Assembly: GCF_001043055.1 (NCBI RefSeq)
Contig: NZ_JYLF01000003.1
Span: 434,001 to 498,000, forward strand
Reading direction: 5' to 3'
Source of the DNA: Pseudomonas weihenstephanensis
GTDB taxonomy: Bacteria; Pseudomonadota; Gammaproteobacteria; Pseudomonadales; Pseudomonadaceae
DNA: 64,000 nucleotides
Part shown: piece after piece, positions 25,544 to 33,939 of the stretch
Layout of the letters: each line of letters starts with the position of its first letter
Position numbering within the stretch: position 1 is the stretch's first letter
Made by a program: the position numbers and the translations under genes
The notes under the pieces: generated by a model
The model's input: only the letters and a program-made list of their open reading frames with translations
The model's database searches: none
Told to the model about the DNA's origin: nothing

Positions 25544-27232
25544 ATGTCGGTTGTTTTGAAACGTGATAACCCGTCTGTTGGCGTAAAAAACCGACCGTCG
25601 AGCAGCGCGCTGGCGATGACTAAACGCCTGCTGGAATTTGATGAGTATGTGCAGGGTTTAACGTCGTCCGGCGCGTGGGTGGATAAACGATCAGCCCCCT
25701 CGATAACGCCGCCCCCTCGTTTTGCGCAACGCCACTTCAACTTTCTGGACGCCGTGGCGGATACGCAGGATGTCGCACTTTCAGCACCTGACTTGTTGAA
25801 AGAAGTGGCGCGTTTTTTTAACGGTGCTATCCGCCCACACTCTAAATATGCCCTGTTCAATATCATTGCAGAGCCGGATGTTGACGCCACGGCGGCGGCG
25901 AATTTAGCCACGGCTTACAACATCAACTGTTTGATGGAAGGGTTCGCAGGCGAGAGCTTGTTGGTCGAGCAACAGGTGGCGCGCAGCGTGGGTAAATGGG
26001 TGGGCTGGGACAGTGCAATGGGGATCGCATGCAGCGGTGGAAAAATAACCCTCATGTACGCTATCCGCACGGCCCTGAGTCGAATAACGCCGCACTCTCT
26101 GATTAACGGCCTGCCAGGCGACACGGTCATTTTGTGCAGTGAAGGCGGGCATTACTGCGTAGAACATATTGCCAGCCAATTAGGTTTGGGCTCTGCCAAC
26201 TGCTGGCGTGTATCGACTAATGCACAGGGGCAGATGTGTCCACAGGCATTGTTACAAGCGCTGAGCAAAGCGCATGGGCAGGGTAAAAAAGTAGCCGCGG
26301 TCATTTGCTGCGGCGGTACAACGATCAATTTCAACTGTGATGACACGCGTGAGGTCAAGGCAACGGTGGACCATTTTGTTGCCATGCAAGGCTTGAGCTA
26401 CCGACCGTATCTGCACCTGGACAGCGTCATTGGCTGGGTCTACTTCACCTTGTTGAAGGGAGGTCTGGAGCGGCTGGCGGCCACGTGCGCTATTAGTGCA
26501 CCAGCGATGCATCGTCTCAGGACCCTCTGTGAACGTTTTGCAGGTATTGAACACTTTGATTCCTTCGGTGTTGATTTTCATAAGACGGGTATGTGCCCCT
26601 ATAACAACAGTTACTTCATCAGCCAAGACCGTCGTTTTATGGATGAGTTGGGTGATGGTCACTATACGTTCAGTGACAAGGACTTCGACAAAGGACAGTT
26701 TCGAGCGTATCGCTATACGTTTGAAAATTCCCGATCTGCGGGTGCGATTCTTGCCAGTTGGGTGGTATTAAAAAAATATGGTCGGTTAGGTGTGTCGGGG
26801 TATGCATTGCAGCTGCAACACGCGCGCGATGCGCTGACTGAGGCCATTAAAAGGCAGGGGCTGTTTACTCAGGTCAATGACCTGACGTTGGGGCATGAAG
26901 TAGTTTTTTTGATTCCTTTCTCGCCAGACTTACTGCGCGACAGTGACAGCCATGAGTCTGTGGCCAAACAGTTCATGCAGCATTGCTGGGACATCACCAA
27001 TGCCGGTGAGATGTTTCCGTTGTTCAGCATCGTGCCTCACTACAGAATCAATAATGATCCGGCTCGCATCACGACCGCCTTTCTGCTGACGCCTTGCAAC
27101 ACCGAGATGACCCCCGACGATTGGGACTGGGTGTTGGCGCAAATTGCACAGCAAAAAGAGGTGTTCGAAACAGCGTATCGCCAACGCCTGGTGGGTGAGT
27201 CGATGTGTGATTTTGAAAAGCCCATCAGATGA
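25544..27232 (+). CDS. PLP-dependent group II decarboxylase of unknown substrate
   Basis: A 562-residue fold-type I PLP enzyme related to glutamate, cysteine-sulfinate and aromatic amino acid decarboxylases. Recognisable elements are CSGGKITLMYA near residue 163 (phosphate-binding turn), EGGHYCVEH near 200 (stacking histidine), HLDSVIGW near 291 (Asp to the pyridine nitrogen), and the Schiff-base lysine Lys347 in DFHKTGMCPYNNS. The ATG at 25544 follows AAAAGG at seven bases; a TTG eight codons earlier is less likely. Its stop overlaps the start of the next gene, an aminotransferase, in an ATGA arrangement, so the two are coupled. The substrate cannot be assigned, and no transporter or further biosynthetic gene is adjacent. 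Confidence 0.88.
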   Translation: MSVVLKRDNPSVGVKNRPSSSALAMTKRLLEFDEYVQGLTSSGAWVDKRSAPSITPPPRFAQRHFNFLDAVADTQDVALSAPDLLKEVARFFNGAIRPHSKYALFNIIAEPDVDATAAANLATAYNINCLMEGFAGESLLVEQQVARSVGKWVGWDSAMGIACSGGKITLMYAIRTALSRITPHSLINGLPGDTVILCSEGGHYCVEHIASQLGLGSANCWRVSTNAQGQMCPQALLQALSKAHGQGKKVAAVICCGGTTINFNCDDTREVKATVDHFVAMQGLSYRPYLHLDSVIGWVYFTLLKGGLERLAATCAISAPAMHRLRTLCERFAGIEHFDSFGVDFHKTGMCPYNNSYFISQDRRFMDELGDGHYTFSDKDFDKGQFRAYRYTFENSRSAGAILASWVVLKKYGRLGVSGYALQLQHARDALTEAIKRQGLFTQVNDLTLGHEVVFLIPFSPDLLRDSDSHESVAKQFMQHCWDITNAGEMFPLFSIVPHYRINNDPARITTAFLLTPCNTEMTPDDWDWVLAQIAQQKEVFETAYRQRLVGESMCDFEKPIR

Positions 27233-28440
27233 CTCACTCCCAACGCCCTCCCGCCGAGGGCTTTGCCCTGCTCAAAACCATGACTGAGCAGTATCGACAG
27301 CGTCAGTTAAGCAGTGGCGGGGCTTTACCTGAGTTGATAGACCTGTCTGTGGGTAACCCCGATGTGCTGCCTGCCGGGTATTGGCAAGAGCGCTTGATTC
27401 ATCACATAAAAGACCCGCAACTGCATGGTTACGCTGAGTTCAGGCCGGATATCAATCAAGCATTGCGTCAACAAGTGATTGCTTACCATCAGCGCCGATT
27501 TGAAGGTGCAAGCGCTGTGCCGCTGGATGTCGGGCATCACGTACTGGATCTGCTGGGCAGCAAAGAGGGAATCTTTTACGCCCTGTTCGCCTTCTTAAAA
27601 CCCGGTGACACGGTATTGCTGCCTGCGCCTTCATACAGCGTTTATCACGCCTGTGCAGAGCAGGTCGGTGCGCGTGTGGCGTACTTTCCGTGCGACGAAC
27701 ACGGCCAGCCGGATGTCTGTCTGATTACGCCGCAGCAACTGACGCGTGCACGGTTAGTGGTGCTGTGTTCGCCCAATAATCCGACCGGAACAATACTCAC
27801 GCAACAAACTCTGCAACGCACCGTGGTATTTGCCCGGCAGCACTCGCTTCGCGTGATTTTGGACAGGGCCTATGCGGAGTTGCAGGTTGCCCCGGATGAG
27901 GGAATGTTGCGTGGCGGCGGTTTACACCTGGAGGGTGCCATGGCCTGCATGATTGAACTTCACAGCATGAGCAAGTCATGCGGGCTTGCGGGTTGGCGTA
28001 TGGGGTTTGCACTGGGGGCGCCGTCAATGATTGAGGCAATGAAGCGTCTTAAATTCAATAGCGACTTTGGGATGTTTTTGCCTTTTCAGCGCGTGGCCAC
28101 CGAAATACTGACTCAGCTCGAATCTGTGTCAGGCCCTATCCGCGAACGTTATGTACACCGGATCACCCTTGCCGTTGAAGCGTTTAACGCCTTGGGCTGG
28201 AAGGTTGAAGCCCCTGAGGGCGGGTTCTTTCTGTGGGCTCAGTTGCCTGGGCATGTGCTGTGCGCGTGTGATGTGGTGTTTACTCAATCACTTCTCGACG
28301 AAACAGGGCTGCTCGTCACGCCGGGGAGTGCCTTCGGCCCTGCTGGCAAAGGCTATGTGCGCATTGCCTTGGTGCACAACGATGGCGTGCTGGTCTGTGT
28401 GTTTGAGCGTTTACGCACCTGGTTTCTCAATACGCAATAG
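27229..28440 (+). CDS. Class I/II PLP-dependent aminotransferase of unknown substrate
   Basis: The 403-residue protein is a fold-type I aminotransferase. Landmarks are VGNPDVLPAG near residue 41, PSYSVY near 134, the motif SPNNPTG at 181-187, Asp212 in ILDRAYAEL, Lys249 in HSMSKSCGLAGWRMG, and the substrate-carboxylate arginine in GYVRIALV near the C-terminus. All catalytic positions are present. Resemblance is to the alanine/LL-diaminopimelate-type branch, but the substrate is unknown. It overlaps the upstream decarboxylase by four bases, so the two proteins probably act in one short pathway. It ends 134 bases before bioA. Confidence 0.9.
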   Translation: MTHSQRPPAEGFALLKTMTEQYRQRQLSSGGALPELIDLSVGNPDVLPAGYWQERLIHHIKDPQLHGYAEFRPDINQALRQQVIAYHQRRFEGASAVPLDVGHHVLDLLGSKEGIFYALFAFLKPGDTVLLPAPSYSVYHACAEQVGARVAYFPCDEHGQPDVCLITPQQLTRARLVVLCSPNNPTGTILTQQTLQRTVVFARQHSLRVILDRAYAELQVAPDEGMLRGGGLHLEGAMACMIELHSMSKSCGLAGWRMGFALGAPSMIEAMKRLKFNSDFGMFLPFQRVATEILTQLESVSGPIRERYVHRITLAVEAFNALGWKVEAPEGGFFLWAQLPGHVLCACDVVFTQSLLDETGLLVTPGSAFGPAGKGYVRIALVHNDGVLVCVFERLRTWFLNTQ

Positions 28441-28574
28441 CGCAGCCAGGGTTTGCCTTCGAGTGGTTGAGGCACGCAGCGAGTGCGCAATGGCTTGTGA
28501 CACGCTCGCGCATTGCATAGGCTTGCGCGATTGTTTGCCCGCACACGCCGGGAGCCAGCGCCAGGAGAGTGGAA

Positions 28575-29981
28575 ATGGGCTTGAATAATCAGTGGATGCA
28601 GCGCGACTTAGCCGTTTTGTGGCACCCCTGCACCCAAATGAAAGATCACGAGCAATTGCCGCTTATCCCGATCAAGCGCGGTGAAGGCGTGTGGTTGGAA
28701 GACTTCGAGGGCAAGCGTTACCTGGATGCCGTGAGTTCCTGGTGGGTCAACGTGTTTGGCCATGCCAACCCGCGCATCAACCAGCGCATCAAAGATCAGG
28801 TCGATCAACTGGAGCACGTGATTCTGGCGGGCTTCAGTCATCAACCGGTGATCGAGTTGTCCGAGCGCCTGGTCAAGATGACCCCCGAAGGTCTGACCCG
28901 TTGCTTTTACGCCGACAACGGTTCGTCGTGCATTGAAGTTGCACTGAAGATGAGCTTTCACTATTGGCTCAACCGTGGCCAGCCAAACAAAAAGCGTTTC
29001 GTCACGCTGACCAATAGCTATCACGGCGAGACGATGGCAGCGATGTCGGTGGGTGATGTGCCTTTGTTCACCGAAACCTACAAGGCGCTGCTGCTCGACA
29101 CCATCAAGGTGCCCAGCCCCGATTGCTACTTGCGCCCTGAAGGCATGGGCTGGGAAGAGCATTCGCGCAATATGTTCATGGCGATGGAACAGACCCTGGC
29201 CGACCACCACGACACGGTGGCCGCGGTGATTGTCGAGCCACTGATACAAGGCGCGGGCGGCATGCGCATGTATCACCCGGTGTACCTCAAGCTGCTGCGC
29301 GAAGCCTGCGACCGGTATGGCGTACACCTGATCCATGACGAAATCGCCGTGGGCTTCGGCCGCACCGGCACCATGTTCGCCTGTGAGCAGGCCGGTATCA
29401 CCCCGGACTTCCTGTGCCTGTCCAAAGCGTTGACCGGCGGTTATTTACCGCTGGCCGCGTGTGTGACCACTGATGAGGTGTACAGCGCGTTCTACGACGA
29501 CTACCCGACCTTGCGCGCCTTCCTCCATTCCCACAGCTACACCGGCAACCCGCTGGCGTGTGCGGCGGCGCTGGCGACCCTGGACATCTTCGAACAAGAC
29601 AACGTCATTGAGAACAACCAGGCCCTCGCGCAGCGCATGGCCAGCTCGACCGCGCATCTGGTGGATCACCCGCATGTGTCAGAAGTGCGCCAGACCGGGA
29701 TGGTGCTGGCCATTGAAATGGTGCAGGACAAAGCCACTAAAACGGCGTATCCGTGGCAAGAGCGCCGTGGGCTTAAGGTTTTTCAGCATGCACTGGAGCG
29801 CGGCGCGCTGTTGCGTCCCTTGGGCAGCGTGGTGTATTTCTTGCCGCCCTACGTGATCACGCCAGAGCAGATCGACTTTTTGGCTGAGGTGGCCACTGAA
29901 GGCATCGACATTGCGACCCGCAGCGACATCCGCGTGGCGGTCCCGTCGAACTTTCACCCGGATTTTCGTGATCCGGGCTAA
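28575..29981 (+). CDS. bioA: Adenosylmethionine-8-amino-7-oxononanoate aminotransferase
   Basis: This 468-residue class III aminotransferase makes 7,8-diaminopelargonate in biotin synthesis, using S-adenosylmethionine as amino donor. Characteristic segments are HPCTQMKDHE near residue 16, VSSWWVNVFGHANP near 54, HDEIAVGFGRTGTMFACE around the PLP aspartate, and the lysine in LCLSKALTGG. The ATG at 28575 follows AGGAG at seven bases; the GTG two codons earlier is too close to it. No other bio genes are adjacent, as usual in Pseudomonas, where bioBFHCD lie elsewhere. Confidence 0.96.
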   Translation: MGLNNQWMQRDLAVLWHPCTQMKDHEQLPLIPIKRGEGVWLEDFEGKRYLDAVSSWWVNVFGHANPRINQRIKDQVDQLEHVILAGFSHQPVIELSERLVKMTPEGLTRCFYADNGSSCIEVALKMSFHYWLNRGQPNKKRFVTLTNSYHGETMAAMSVGDVPLFTETYKALLLDTIKVPSPDCYLRPEGMGWEEHSRNMFMAMEQTLADHHDTVAAVIVEPLIQGAGGMRMYHPVYLKLLREACDRYGVHLIHDEIAVGFGRTGTMFACEQAGITPDFLCLSKALTGGYLPLAACVTTDEVYSAFYDDYPTLRAFLHSHSYTGNPLACAAALATLDIFEQDNVIENNQALAQRMASSTAHLVDHPHVSEVRQTGMVLAIEMVQDKATKTAYPWQERRGLKVFQHALERGALLRPLGSVVYFLPPYVITPEQIDFLAEVATEGIDIATRSDIRVAVPSNFHPDFRDPG

Positions 29982-29994
29982 CGCCTATTTTGCG

Positions 29995-30016
29995 TAGGGG
30001 CGAGTTCGCCCCTACA
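29995..30016 (+). terminator. Hairpin between bioA and rsmE
   Basis: Perfect 10-base arms (GTAGGGGCGA and its complement) with a two-base centre lie 13 bases after the bioA stop; TTTTTT follows about eight bases later. It may terminate bioA transcription, although the T-run is displaced, and it also resembles short Pseudomonas extragenic palindromes. Confidence 0.5.
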
Positions 30017-30042
30017 AAGCGCATTTTTTCCAGAGTATTGAC

Positions 30043-30762
30043 ATGAGATTGTCCCGTTTCTTCATTGATGCGCCCTTGAGCCTCGGTGAGCATGAGTTGC
30101 CTGAAGCACAGGCGCATTACATTGGCCGCGTACTGCGCATGGCTGAAGGTGACGCCTTGCAAGTGTTCGATGGCTCGGGCCACGAATTTTTGGGGCGTTT
30201 GCTGGAGGTCGGCAAAAAGCGCGTGCGCGTGCTGTTGGACGAAACCTTGGCCGGGCAGATCGAATCCCCGCTGGTCATCCACCTCGGCCAGGGTTTGTCC
30301 CGGGGTGAACGTATGGACTGGGCGATTCAGAAGGCCACCGAGCTTGGGGTCAATGAAATCACGCCGATCATGAGCGAACGTTGCGAAGTGCGGCTCAAGG
30401 ACGAACGTGCCGACAAGCGCCTGGCGCATTGGCGACAAGTGGCGATCAGCGCTTGCGAGCAATGTGGCCGTTCGCGAGTGCCGGTGATTCATCCGCCGGT
30501 AGTGCTCAACGACTGGATCAAAACCACCGAGGCGGATCTCAAGCTGGTGCTGCATCCGGTGGCCGAGCCATGGGCCAGTCACGCCAAACCTTCACGGCTG
30601 GCGTTCCTGATCGGCCCTGAGGGCGGTTTGACCGACCCCGAAATCGAGCAGGCCCAAGCCGCCGGTTATCAACCGGCACGTCTCGGGCCTCGGGTGCTGC
30701 GCACAGAAACCGCCCCCGTCGTCGCGCTGGCCGTGGCGCAACAGCTGTGGGGCGATTTCTAA
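30043..30762 (+). CDS. rsmE: 16S rRNA (uracil-1498-N3) methyltransferase
   Basis: The 239-residue SPOUT-class enzyme methylates U1498 of 16S rRNA. It has the N-terminal PUA-like domain (SRFFIDAPLS start; HYIGRVLRM) and the C-terminal knotted SAM-binding domain, with FLIGPEGGLTDPEI and LGPRVLRTETAPVVAL. It sits directly after bioA, as in other pseudomonads. Its stop lies 10 bases from the convergent MAPEG gene stop. Confidence 0.96.
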   Translation: MRLSRFFIDAPLSLGEHELPEAQAHYIGRVLRMAEGDALQVFDGSGHEFLGRLLEVGKKRVRVLLDETLAGQIESPLVIHLGQGLSRGERMDWAIQKATELGVNEITPIMSERCEVRLKDERADKRLAHWRQVAISACEQCGRSRVPVIHPPVVLNDWIKTTEADLKLVLHPVAEPWASHAKPSRLAFLIGPEGGLTDPEIEQAQAAGYQPARLGPRVLRTETAPVVALAVAQQLWGDF

Positions 30763-30772
30763 GCGCGGGTGC

Positions 30773-31159
30773 TTACATCGACACGAAAAAGAAGCTGACA
30801 ATCAGCCCCATGCCGATGAACCACACCAGTGAACGCAACAGAGCCCAGTCGGCCAGGTAGCAAATGATGTAAAGCAGGCGGCTGGTGATAAACAGCACTG
30901 CCAGCACATCAATGGTGACGGGCTGGGCGTTGCCAACGATGTCGGCAATGATCACCGCTGCGGCAAACGCCGGTGTCACTTCGAAGCTGTTGAGTTGCGC
31001 GCTGTGGGCGCGTTTGGCAAAACCGTCGAGGGTGGCCAGAAACGCCCGCGGATCATGGTTTTGCCGAGGCCCGAATCGACCGCCACTGAACTTGGCAACC
31101 GCGGTACACACGTACGGCAGACACAAGGCAATCAGCACACACCAGAAGGCAACCGTCAT
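30773..31159 (-). CDS. MAPEG family membrane protein
   Basis: A 128-residue four-helix protein of the MAPEG family (membrane-associated eicosanoid/glutathione metabolism). The family signature is in the segment with PRAFLATLDGFAKRAHSAQ and NSFEVTPAFAAAV, with RLLYIICYLADW in the third helix. Bacterial members are largely uncharacterised and many lack shown glutathione transferase activity. AGGAAG precedes the ATG. It marks the left boundary of the type III secretion block, immediately downstream of spcU on the same strand. Confidence 0.88.
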   Translation of the reverse strand: MTVAFWCVLIALCLPYVCTAVAKFSGGRFGPRQNHDPRAFLATLDGFAKRAHSAQLNSFEVTPAFAAAVIIADIVGNAQPVTIDVLAVLFITSRLLYIICYLADWALLRSLVWFIGMGLIVSFFFVSM

Positions 31160-31183
31160 TGGAACTTCCTTTTTTTAGGGGAT

Positions 31184-31212
31184 GACGGCTGTTTATACGT
31201 CAAACAGCCGTC
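31184..31212. terminator. Hairpin downstream of spcU
   Basis: GACGGCTGTTT and AAACAGCCGTC are perfect 11-base arms around a seven-base loop, 23 bases past the spcU stop. It probably ends the exoU-spcU transcript. No T-run follows on the minus strand, so termination efficiency is uncertain. Confidence 0.5.
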
Positions 31213-31234
31213 TGCGCGGGTACTGTTTGTGCGG

Positions 31235-31645
31235 TCAAACGAACAAACGTGCGCCTGACACCGGCTGTGGTCGATCCACCACGGCTTCAAGCAGCGGGCT
31301 GAAGTGCGCGTGGCCCTGACACAGCTTGGCGTACCACTGGTTCAAGGTTGGCACGTCCACCGCCCCTTCCTGCACCTCCACCCACAGCACCAGGTCCCCT
31401 GCGCTGTCGGCCGCCAGATGCACCGGTGCCAAGGCAGAAAACGGGCCATTGGCTTGCAGCAGTTGTAACTGCACCCCTAAAAGCATCGGGCTGGGGACGC
31501 TGCCCAGACGCATCGCCATCAACCAGCCGCCCTGGATCTTTTCCAGCACCAACTCCGGGTCATCGGCCACTTGCAGGCGGCAGGTCTCGGCGTCGTGAGC
31601 GGGCAGGCAGATGCCCCATTGGTCCAACCATTTCTGTAGGCTCAT
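31235..31645 (-). CDS. spcU: ExoU-specific chaperone SpcU
   Basis: The 136-residue acidic protein has the size, position and fold pattern of class I type III chaperones (CesT/SycE-like), with an N-terminal amphipathic helix LQKWLDQWGI and alternating beta strands such as PELVLEKIQGGWLMAMRLG. P. aeruginosa SpcU is of nearly identical length (137 residues in memory) and is always encoded directly after exoU. Here the start lies six bases after the exoU stop, so it is cotranscribed. It would hold the N-terminal region of ExoU in a secretable state. Confidence 0.88.
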   Translation of the reverse strand: MSLQKWLDQWGICLPAHDAETCRLQVADDPELVLEKIQGGWLMAMRLGSVPSPMLLGVQLQLLQANGPFSALAPVHLAADSAGDLVLWVEVQEGAVDVPTLNQWYAKLCQGHAHFSPLLEAVVDRPQPVSGARLFV

Positions 31646-31651
31646 GTGTGC

Positions 31652-33697
31652 TTACCCCGCCATCCGCCAGGCCTTGGCCATGTCAATCGTGGTGGAACTG
31701 ATGGGCTTGTTCCACGGTTTATTGCGCGCGCCATAGTTCTCAATAATGTCGTCAAGCGCCTTGTTCACCTGCGCAGGCGTCGTGGCACGGGCCAGACTGT
31801 GTTCGGCGCGACGCAACAGGGCGACGTTGGCGTCAGGCTGACCGGCACGGTACAGCGACGGGAAGATGACTTCCTTGCGGATGTTGTCGGCCACCACGGC
31901 GACGGTACGCAGTTGCATCTCAGCGACCGCGGCTTTGAGCACCGGCGACTCAATGGCCTGACCACGCACAGCACTGAGCAATTGCTGGTGATCGGCGTTA
32001 TCGGCGTGATTGAGTTCCTTGGCCAGCCACTCCTTGCGTTCGGGCGTGGAGGCCAATGCGTCCAGTTGGGTGAACGCGCCGCGCATGACGTCGTTGAGCT
32101 TCAGACCGGCCGGTGTCTCGTTTTGCGCCACAATCGCCACGGTCAATTGGCTGAACGCATCGCGTGCCTGCTGGCGGAACTGCAACACTTCACCGGCGCT
32201 GGCCGGGTCTTGTGCACTCAAGCTGGTGAGCATCTCGTCATCCAGTGCCATCAGCGCCTCTTCCATCGAGGCAAAGGTGTATTGCTCACGAGACTGGCTG
32301 CGGTTTTCAAGGTGGCCGCTGACGGCCTGATCGAGGCGTTCTTGCAGATGGTTCTTGATGTCGTCCGGCATGCTGAAATTCAGCGTGCCGCCAAACGTGG
32401 TACTGAAATCGCCCTTCTCGGTTTTCAGCGGCACGGTCACGGTTTGGTCGTCATGCCCGCTCAGCGCTTCGTTTTGCAGGATCACCCGCGCGGCCACAGG
32501 CGCGCCCACTAACCAGTCAGTGAAGGCGCCGCCGATACGGCCGCCACGGTCAGGCGCCACGCCTTCTTCCTCCTCGAACTTGAGGATCAGATTGTCCGAC
32601 TGGCGCAGCGGGCTGGTGTTGAACGACATGTCGACCATCTGCGGCACGGGCACGTTGAGCATCACACCGCCGTCCTTGAATTGAGTGTGCTCGCCTTCGG
32701 CCTGAAACGGCTGTGCCTGCTCATCCACCGGTTTGAACACGACCGGGAACGAACCCGAAATATGCGCCGCCCGGGCAATGCTCATGTCCGGCGTGAGGCT
32801 GGCGTTAAACATCACCATCTGCGGGCGACCTTCGAACATCGCGGTGCCGGTGATGTTCAGCTCCTTGATCTGCGGGATGTGCCTGCTCAGCAGCGCCAGA
32901 TCCCCGAACGTGACAACCCCGCCTTGTTCCAGCTTGCTGGCGATGGCGGCAATCGCGGGTTGATTGGCCAACTGCGGGTGAGCGTTGATCTGCCCCAGCA
33001 CGGCTTTGGACGATTCGTCGCGCAGCACTTTTTCCAGCGGTATGGCTTCGGACTGAACTCGCGGCAACACGTTGAGAATCAACTGCGTGAAGCTGCCGAC
33101 TTTGGGTAAATACTTTTGCGCCAGATTGCCGATCTCGGTGCAAATGCGCTGGAACAACTTGTGTTTTTTGTGGGTGCTGTCGAGCAAGCCGATCAGGTCC
33201 ATGCCATCGGACAGGGTTTTGAATTCGGACGCGCCCATGCCCGATGCCAGCAGTGCAGCGGTGATGCCGCCAGCGGAAGACCCCGACATGCTGCGGATAC
33301 CGTCCAGTGCGCCGTTGTCTTCCAGAGCCTTGATCGCCCCAGGGTAAGCGGCACCTTTGGCACCACCACCGCTCAACACCAGGCTGGTCAAAGGCGGGCG
33401 GCTGAGTTCCAGTTGCGCCACGCCGTTGTCGAAACGGCGCAAGGTCAGCTGGCGCTGGCCCGCCTGCTCGGCCACGGTGTGTGCGGCCCCTTGCGGCTGT
33501 GGCGTCACCAGCTTGATACGGCCCACGTCGGGCAGTTGATCTTTGATCACAATCGCCGAGGCGCTTTTCAGCGCGCTGCTCAGGCTTTGGCCGATCGGGT
33601 CTGTGGATAACTTGGCTTTCGGGGTTTGCGCGGCAGGCGGCGGGGTATCGGCGATAGCCGGATTGAGACCGGCGGGCGGGGTGGACTGAATTTTCAT
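31652..33697 (-). CDS. exoU: Type III secreted cytotoxin ExoU (patatin-like phospholipase A2)
   Basis: The 681-residue product is close to the 687-residue P. aeruginosa ExoU and can be aligned end to end from memory. The disordered N-terminus carries the secretion and SpcU-binding region. Then come the oxyanion loop GGGAKG (110-115), the nucleophile Ser141 in GSSAG, and Asp342 in KDGG, matching the Ser142/Asp344 dyad. The C-terminal four-helix membrane-localisation region ends in AKAWRMAG. ExoU is injected into eukaryotic cells and hydrolyses membrane phospholipids after activation by ubiquitin. AAGGAG precedes the ATG. It lies between pscL and spcU on the same strand and has its own probable ExsA-type element upstream. 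In P. aeruginosa, exoU is on a separate island rather than joined to the psc cluster. Confidence 0.96.
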   Translation of the reverse strand: MKIQSTPPAGLNPAIADTPPPAAQTPKAKLSTDPIGQSLSSALKSASAIVIKDQLPDVGRIKLVTPQPQGAAHTVAEQAGQRQLTLRRFDNGVAQLELSRPPLTSLVLSGGGAKGAAYPGAIKALEDNGALDGIRSMSGSSAGGITAALLASGMGASEFKTLSDGMDLIGLLDSTHKKHKLFQRICTEIGNLAQKYLPKVGSFTQLILNVLPRVQSEAIPLEKVLRDESSKAVLGQINAHPQLANQPAIAAIASKLEQGGVVTFGDLALLSRHIPQIKELNITGTAMFEGRPQMVMFNASLTPDMSIARAAHISGSFPVVFKPVDEQAQPFQAEGEHTQFKDGGVMLNVPVPQMVDMSFNTSPLRQSDNLILKFEEEEGVAPDRGGRIGGAFTDWLVGAPVAARVILQNEALSGHDDQTVTVPLKTEKGDFSTTFGGTLNFSMPDDIKNHLQERLDQAVSGHLENRSQSREQYTFASMEEALMALDDEMLTSLSAQDPASAGEVLQFRQQARDAFSQLTVAIVAQNETPAGLKLNDVMRGAFTQLDALASTPERKEWLAKELNHADNADHQQLLSAVRGQAIESPVLKAAVAEMQLRTVAVVADNIRKEVIFPSLYRAGQPDANVALLRRAEHSLARATTPAQVNKALDDIIENYGARNKPWNKPISSTTIDMAKAWRMAG

Positions 33698-33737
33698 ATG
33701 CGCTCCTTAGAGAACCTGAGGTCCTTGATGGCGCAAA

Positions 33738-33785
33738 GCTTAAGTGAATCGTTTCAACGGCTTTTTTAGTATCAGGCGCATTTTT
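33738..33785 (-). promoter_or_regulatory. Probable, deviating ExsA-type promoter of exoU-spcU
   Basis: On the minus strand an A-run (33785-33781) is followed by TGC, GCC (33777-33775), six bases and TAAAA (33768-33764). This matches the element found before the five psc/pcr/exs operons except that the TG of TGnnA is TA and GAC is GCC. The first half, AAAAATGCG, is identical to the popN element. A weak -10 (TAAGCT) lies 21 bases on. The gene start is about 40 bases further. Confidence 0.55.
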
Positions 33786-33939
33786 GTCACTTTGCGAATT
33801 GCCCAGGGTTGGCGTAGCAGTTGCCGACGGCGACGTCCGATTGCGCAGCAAACGTAAACCCAATGACAGCAGTGTCTGTGAGGCACCGTTTTGAAGGGTT
33901 TTACGAACGCTACGCGCCCTGACCGAAGTATTTATGCGC

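Noticed and set aside
25351..25911. 186-codon minus-strand frame overlapping the decarboxylase start
   Set aside because: There is no recognisable fold or ribosome site, and it overlaps a strongly supported gene.
31184..31212. Inverted repeat as an attachment site of an island
   Set aside because: No matching repeat was seen at the other border and no integrase is present.
32805..33863. 352-codon minus-strand frame overlapping exoU
   Set aside because: It is an out-of-frame shadow of exoU with an Arg/Pro-rich composition typical of shifted frames in GC-rich DNA.
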